The position numbers were made by a program, and so were the translations under genes. A stretch of DNA of 16,267 nt from an uncultured Pseudoflavonifractor sp. (lineage in GTDB: Bacteria > Bacillota > Clostridia > Oscillospirales > Oscillospiraceae), in the NCBI GenBank assembly GCA_947565875.1, contig CANOHR010000011.1:1-16267 (forward strand), written 5' to 3'. Shown here piece by piece: positions 13,432 to 16,267 of this stretch. How positions within the stretch are numbered: position 1 is the first letter of the stretch; every line of letters begins with the position of its first letter. The notes under the pieces are model-generated. The model saw only the letters and a list, made by a program, of their open reading frames with translations. It was not told where the DNA came from and did not search any database.

Positions 13432-14712
13432 ATGAATTACAACAAGAAGACCGTAAAGGACGTGGACGTGAAGGGCAAGAAGGTGCTGCTGCGCTGTGAT
13501 TTTAACGTGCCCCTCGCCAAGGACGGAAGCGGCGTCATCACCGATGATAAGCGTATCCGGGCGGCGCTGCCCACCATCCAGTATCTGCTGGACAACGGCG
13601 CCGCCGTCATTGCCTGCTCCCATCTGGGCAAGCCCGTAGCCAGCTTTGACAAGTGGGTCAAGAAGCAGGAGGAGAAGGGGAAGGACCCCGCCACCCTCAC
13701 CGAGGAGAAGTGGAAGAAGTCTCTGGACGCCCTCAGGATGGAGCCCGTTGCCGAGCGCCTTTCCGAGCTGCTTGGTAAGCCGGTGATCCTGGCCGACGAT
13801 GTGGTGGGCCCCGACGCCACCGCTAAGGCTGCGGCTTTGAAGAGCGGCGAGATCATGTTGCTTCAGAATACCCGCTTTGAGAAGGGGGAGACCAAGGGAG
13901 ATCCTGAGCTTGCCAAGAAGATGGCGGCTCTGGCCGGCGATGACGGGGTGTATGTCTCCGACGCCTTTGGCGCCGTTCACCGCGCCCATGCTTCCACCGC
14001 AGTGGTGGCCGACTATCTGCCCGCCGTTTCCGGTTTCCTCATTCAGAAGGAACTGGAGATCATCGGCGGCGCTCTGGCCGCTCCCAAGCGTCCGTTGGTA
14101 GCCATTCTGGGTGGCAGCAAGGTCTCCTCCAAGATCGGCGTTATCAATAACCTCCTGGAGATCGCGGACACCATTATCATCGGCGGCGGCATGGCCTACA
14201 CCTTCTCTGCCGCCAAGGGCGGCAAGGTGGGCGACAGCCTGCTGGAGGAGGACTGGAAGGACTACGCCAACGAGATGGTGGAGAAGGCAGCCAAGAAGGG
14301 CGTGAAGCTGCTGCTGCCGGTGGATACCGTCATCGCCGATAAGTTCGCTCCCGACGCCAACTCCGATGTGGTCAAGGCAGGGGAGATCCCCGACGGCTGG
14401 CAGGGGCTGGACATCGGCCCCGAGACGGTAAAGCTCTACTGCGACGCCGTGGCTGACGCGGGGACCGTTATCTGGAACGGCCCCATGGGGGTCTTTGAGT
14501 TCGAGAAGTTCGCCGTGGGCACCAAGGCTGTGGCCGAGGCCCTCTCCGAGACCCAGGCCATTACCATCATCGGCGGCGGCGACAGCGCGGCCGCGGTGCA
14601 GCAGCTGGGCTACGCCGACAAGATGACCCACATTAGCACCGGCGGCGGCGCCAGCCTGGAGTTTATGGAAGGGAAGGAACTTCCTGGCGTTGCCTGTCTT
14701 CTGGATGCGTAA
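13432..14712 (+). CDS. pgk: Phosphoglycerate kinase
   Basis: Pgk transfers the phosphate of 1,3-bisphosphoglycerate to ADP, yielding ATP and 3-phosphoglycerate. In this 426-residue protein the motifs are RCDFNVP (21-27), SHLGKP (63-68), DAFGAVHRAHAS (177-188), GGSKVSSKI (227-235), WNGPMGVFE (348-356), GGGDSAAAV (381-389) and STGGGASLEFMEGK (402-415). It is about 30 residues longer than the usual form of roughly 395, because a charged stretch (about 69-103, rich in Lys and Glu) follows SHLGKP. The start at 13432 has AAGGAGGT 7 bases upstream; an in-frame ATG at 13399 lacks this support. It is followed after 60 bases by tpiA. Confidence 0.97.
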   Translation: MNYNKKTVKDVDVKGKKVLLRCDFNVPLAKDGSGVITDDKRIRAALPTIQYLLDNGAAVIACSHLGKPVASFDKWVKKQEEKGKDPATLTEEKWKKSLDALRMEPVAERLSELLGKPVILADDVVGPDATAKAAALKSGEIMLLQNTRFEKGETKGDPELAKKMAALAGDDGVYVSDAFGAVHRAHASTAVVADYLPAVSGFLIQKELEIIGGALAAPKRPLVAILGGSKVSSKIGVINNLLEIADTIIIGGGMAYTFSAAKGGKVGDSLLEEDWKDYANEMVEKAAKKGVKLLLPVDTVIADKFAPDANSDVVKAGEIPDGWQGLDIGPETVKLYCDAVADAGTVIWNGPMGVFEFEKFAVGTKAVAEALSETQAITIIGGGDSAAAVQQLGYADKMTHISTGGGASLEFMEGKELPGVACLLDA

Positions 14713-14772
14713 GTACCAGCAATAGGGAAGAACGATCATACAAATCTACGATATATAGGAGAAATGAAAGCC

Positions 14773-15546
14773 ATGAATCGTCGTTACCGTAAGACCATCA
14801 TCGCCGGAAACTGGAAGATGAACAAGACCCTCACCGAGACCAAGGCCTTTGCCGAGGAGTTTAAGCCTATGTTGGGCCGTCCCAAGTGGTGCGAGGTGGT
14901 TCTGTGCGTACCCGCCGTGAACCTTCAGGCCGCCATTCGTATGTTTAAGGACAGCCGGGTGTCCATCGGCGCGGAGAACTGCCACTATGAGTCCTCCGGC
15001 GCTTTTACGGGTGAAATGTCCCCTGAAATGCTGAAGGATATCGGCGTGAAGTATGTGATCATCGGCCACTCTGAGCGCCGCCAGTACTACAATGAGACCG
15101 ACTTTACCGTCAACAAGAAGGTGAAGGCCGCCCTGGAGGCGGGGCTGCGGCCCATTGTCTGCGTGGGCGAGAGCCTGGAGCAGCGGGAGCTGGGGGTCAC
15201 CATCGACCTCATTACCTATCAGGTAAAGTGCGCCCTGGCCGGGGTCCCCGCTGAAAAGATGCGTCATGTGGTCTTTGCCTATGAGCCTATCTGGGCTATC
15301 GGCACCGGCAAGACCGCCACCTCCGCAGAGGCCCAGGAGGTCTGTGAGGCCATCCGTACCGTGATCCGCAAGCTTTACGGCGCCCGGGTAGCACGGGCCG
15401 TCACCATTCAGTATGGCGGGTCCATGAATCCCAAGAACGCTCAGGAATTGCTGGCCCAGCCCGATGTGGACGGCGGCCTCATCGGCGGCGCAGCCCTGAA
15501 GCCCGACCAGCTGATGGCTATCGTGAACGCGGCGAACCAGGAGTAA
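14773..15546 (+). CDS. tpiA: Triosephosphate isomerase
   Basis: TpiA interconverts dihydroxyacetone phosphate and glyceraldehyde 3-phosphate. The 257-residue TIM barrel shows AGNWKMNK (11-18, with catalytic K15), IIGHSERR (96-103, H99), AYEPIWAIGTGKTA (169-182, catalytic E171 and the mobile loop), IQYGGSM (212-218) and GGLIGGAAL (234-242). The ATG at 14773 is preferred because AGGAG is 11 bases upstream; the in-frame ATG at 14764 is only 2 bases from it, although the choice changes just three residues. It sits between pgk and gpmI in a glycolytic operon. Confidence 0.97.
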   Translation: MNRRYRKTIIAGNWKMNKTLTETKAFAEEFKPMLGRPKWCEVVLCVPAVNLQAAIRMFKDSRVSIGAENCHYESSGAFTGEMSPEMLKDIGVKYVIIGHSERRQYYNETDFTVNKKVKAALEAGLRPIVCVGESLEQRELGVTIDLITYQVKCALAGVPAEKMRHVVFAYEPIWAIGTGKTATSAEAQEVCEAIRTVIRKLYGARVARAVTIQYGGSMNPKNAQELLAQPDVDGGLIGGAALKPDQLMAIVNAANQE

Positions 15547-15551
15547 GGCAC

Positions 15552-15630
15552 AGGTTCGGGCGGGTCTGGGACCCGCCCCTACAAAATGCTTGTCCTTCTT
15601 GTGGGGGGGGGTCCCAGACCCGCCTGACCT
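15552..15630. repeat. GC-rich palindromic repeat between tpiA and gpmI
   Basis: A 79-base hairpin: 15552-15572 pairs with 15611-15630 with one indel, and continues inward as 15573-15582 with 15601-15610. The left arm also folds alone (15558-15565 with 15571-15578). The core GGGCGGGT...ACCCGCCCCTAC resembles the core of the element at 10459-10527, in the same orientation, so both belong to one repeat family. A run of nine G lies at 15603-15611. It may weaken or terminate read-through, but has no T tract. Confidence 0.8.
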
Positions 15631-15650
15631 TTTGAGAATAGAGGTATTTT

Positions 15651-16267
15651 ATGAGTAAAACTCCGACTACTTTGATCATTATGGACGGCTTCGGCCTTCG
15701 GGAGGAGACAAAGGGCAACGCCATTGCCAATGCCCGGAAGCCCTTTCTGGAGAAGATCTTTGCCACCTGTCCCGGCTGTAAGCTGTCCGCCTCCGGGTTG
15801 GACGTAGGCCTTCCCGACGGGCAGATGGGCAACTCCGAGGTGGGCCACACCAACATCGGCGCAGGCCGGGTGGTGTTCCAGGATCTGCCCAAGATCACCA
15901 AAGCCATCCAGGATGGAAGCTTCTTTGAGAACAAGGCCTATAAGAATGCCATGCTCGCCGCCAAGGAGGCGGGCAGGGCGGTCCATATCTACGGGCTTAT
16001 GTCCAACGGCGGCGTTCACAGCCACATCACCCATATCGAGGCGGCGGTAAAGATGGCCCACGACCTGGGCTGCCCCAGGATCTTTGTTCACTGCTTCATG
16101 GATGGCCGGGATGTGCCCCCTACCTCCGGCAAGGGGTTTGTAGCCCAGATGAAGGAGACCTGCGACAAGTACGGCGCCCAGATCGCCACCATCTCAGGCC
16201 GCTACTACGCCATGGACCGGGACACCAACTGGGACCGGGTGGAGAAGTCCTACAAGGCCATGGTCTA
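15651..16267 (+). CDS. gpmI: 2,3-bisphosphoglycerate-independent phosphoglycerate mutase (3' truncated)
   Basis: GpmI converts 3-phosphoglycerate to 2-phosphoglycerate using two Mn ions and a phosphoserine intermediate. The 205 visible codons cover the N-terminal part of a protein usually near 510 residues. D12 (IIMDGFG) is a metal ligand, S62 in DGQMGNSEVGH is the phosphorylated serine, H123 is in SNGGVHSH (the family often has SDGGVHSH), and R153-D154 are in MDGRDVPPTS. GAGGT lies 5 bases upstream of the ATG. The gene runs off the window end in frame with no damage seen. It follows tpiA after 104 bases that hold the palindromic repeat. Confidence 0.97.
   Translation, partial: MSKTPTTLIIMDGFGLREETKGNAIANARKPFLEKIFATCPGCKLSASGLDVGLPDGQMGNSEVGHTNIGAGRVVFQDLPKITKAIQDGSFFENKAYKNAMLAAKEAGRAVHIYGLMSNGGVHSHITHIEAAVKMAHDLGCPRIFVHCFMDGRDVPPTSGKGFVAQMKETCDKYGAQIATISGRYYAMDRDTNWDRVEKSYKAMV

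Noticed and set aside
1..16267. CRISPR arrays, tRNA or rRNA genes, toxin-antitoxin pairs
   Set aside because: I found no regularly spaced direct repeats, tRNA-like folds or rRNA motifs on either strand; the only repeats are inverted.

Overview
The window reads as a contig end from an anaerobic gut-type Firmicute (Clostridia, probably an Oscillospiraceae relative such as Flavonifractor or Lawsonibacter). This assignment is inferred from GC-rich codon use, AT-rich promoters with AAGGAG ribosome sites, the protein style, and abundant GC-rich palindromic repeats; no rRNA or tRNA gene is present to confirm it. The first 13 bases match the 3' end of the standard Illumina adapter and are followed by a fold-back of genuine sequence, so roughly the first 30 bases are probably artefact.

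Layout. 1-852: the C-terminal end of an XRE-type regulator, a shared bidirectional terminator, and an opposing regulator that fuses an HTH domain to a complete desulfoferrodoxin-like iron domain. 853-1377: a gene-free stretch with a large fold-back element (856-1168) predicted to form a three-way junction, then a terminator-like hairpin and a strong promoter. 1378-10342: four consecutive, separately promoted and separately terminated genes for secreted flavoprotein reductases. Each has a signal peptide, a copper-amine-oxidase-N-like stalk domain, one FMN-binding domain (two in the first gene) and a FAD_binding_2 reductase domain. 10425-10554: a composite inverted-repeat element. 10556-12615 (minus strand): proB-proA, translationally coupled, the first two steps of proline synthesis. 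12781-16267 (plus strand): trmL-pgk-tpiA-gpmI, a probable operon joining a tRNA wobble methyltransferase to lower glycolysis, cut off inside gpmI.

The centrepiece is the reductase array. In copies 1, 2 and 4 the mature N-terminal module is essentially identical (residues 32-90), with long runs of identical DNA, while the catalytic domains have diverged. Copy 4 keeps every recognisable fumarate-reductase active-site residue, copy 2 keeps most, and copies 1 and 3 have lost the key His and Arg motifs. The inferred picture is a set of extracytosolic terminal reductases that share one export and placement module and probably one electron-donor system, but act on different electron acceptors. The flavin transferase (ApbE) and the membrane electron donor that such proteins need are not in the window. 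The redox-domain regulator next to the array is a possible but unproven controller.
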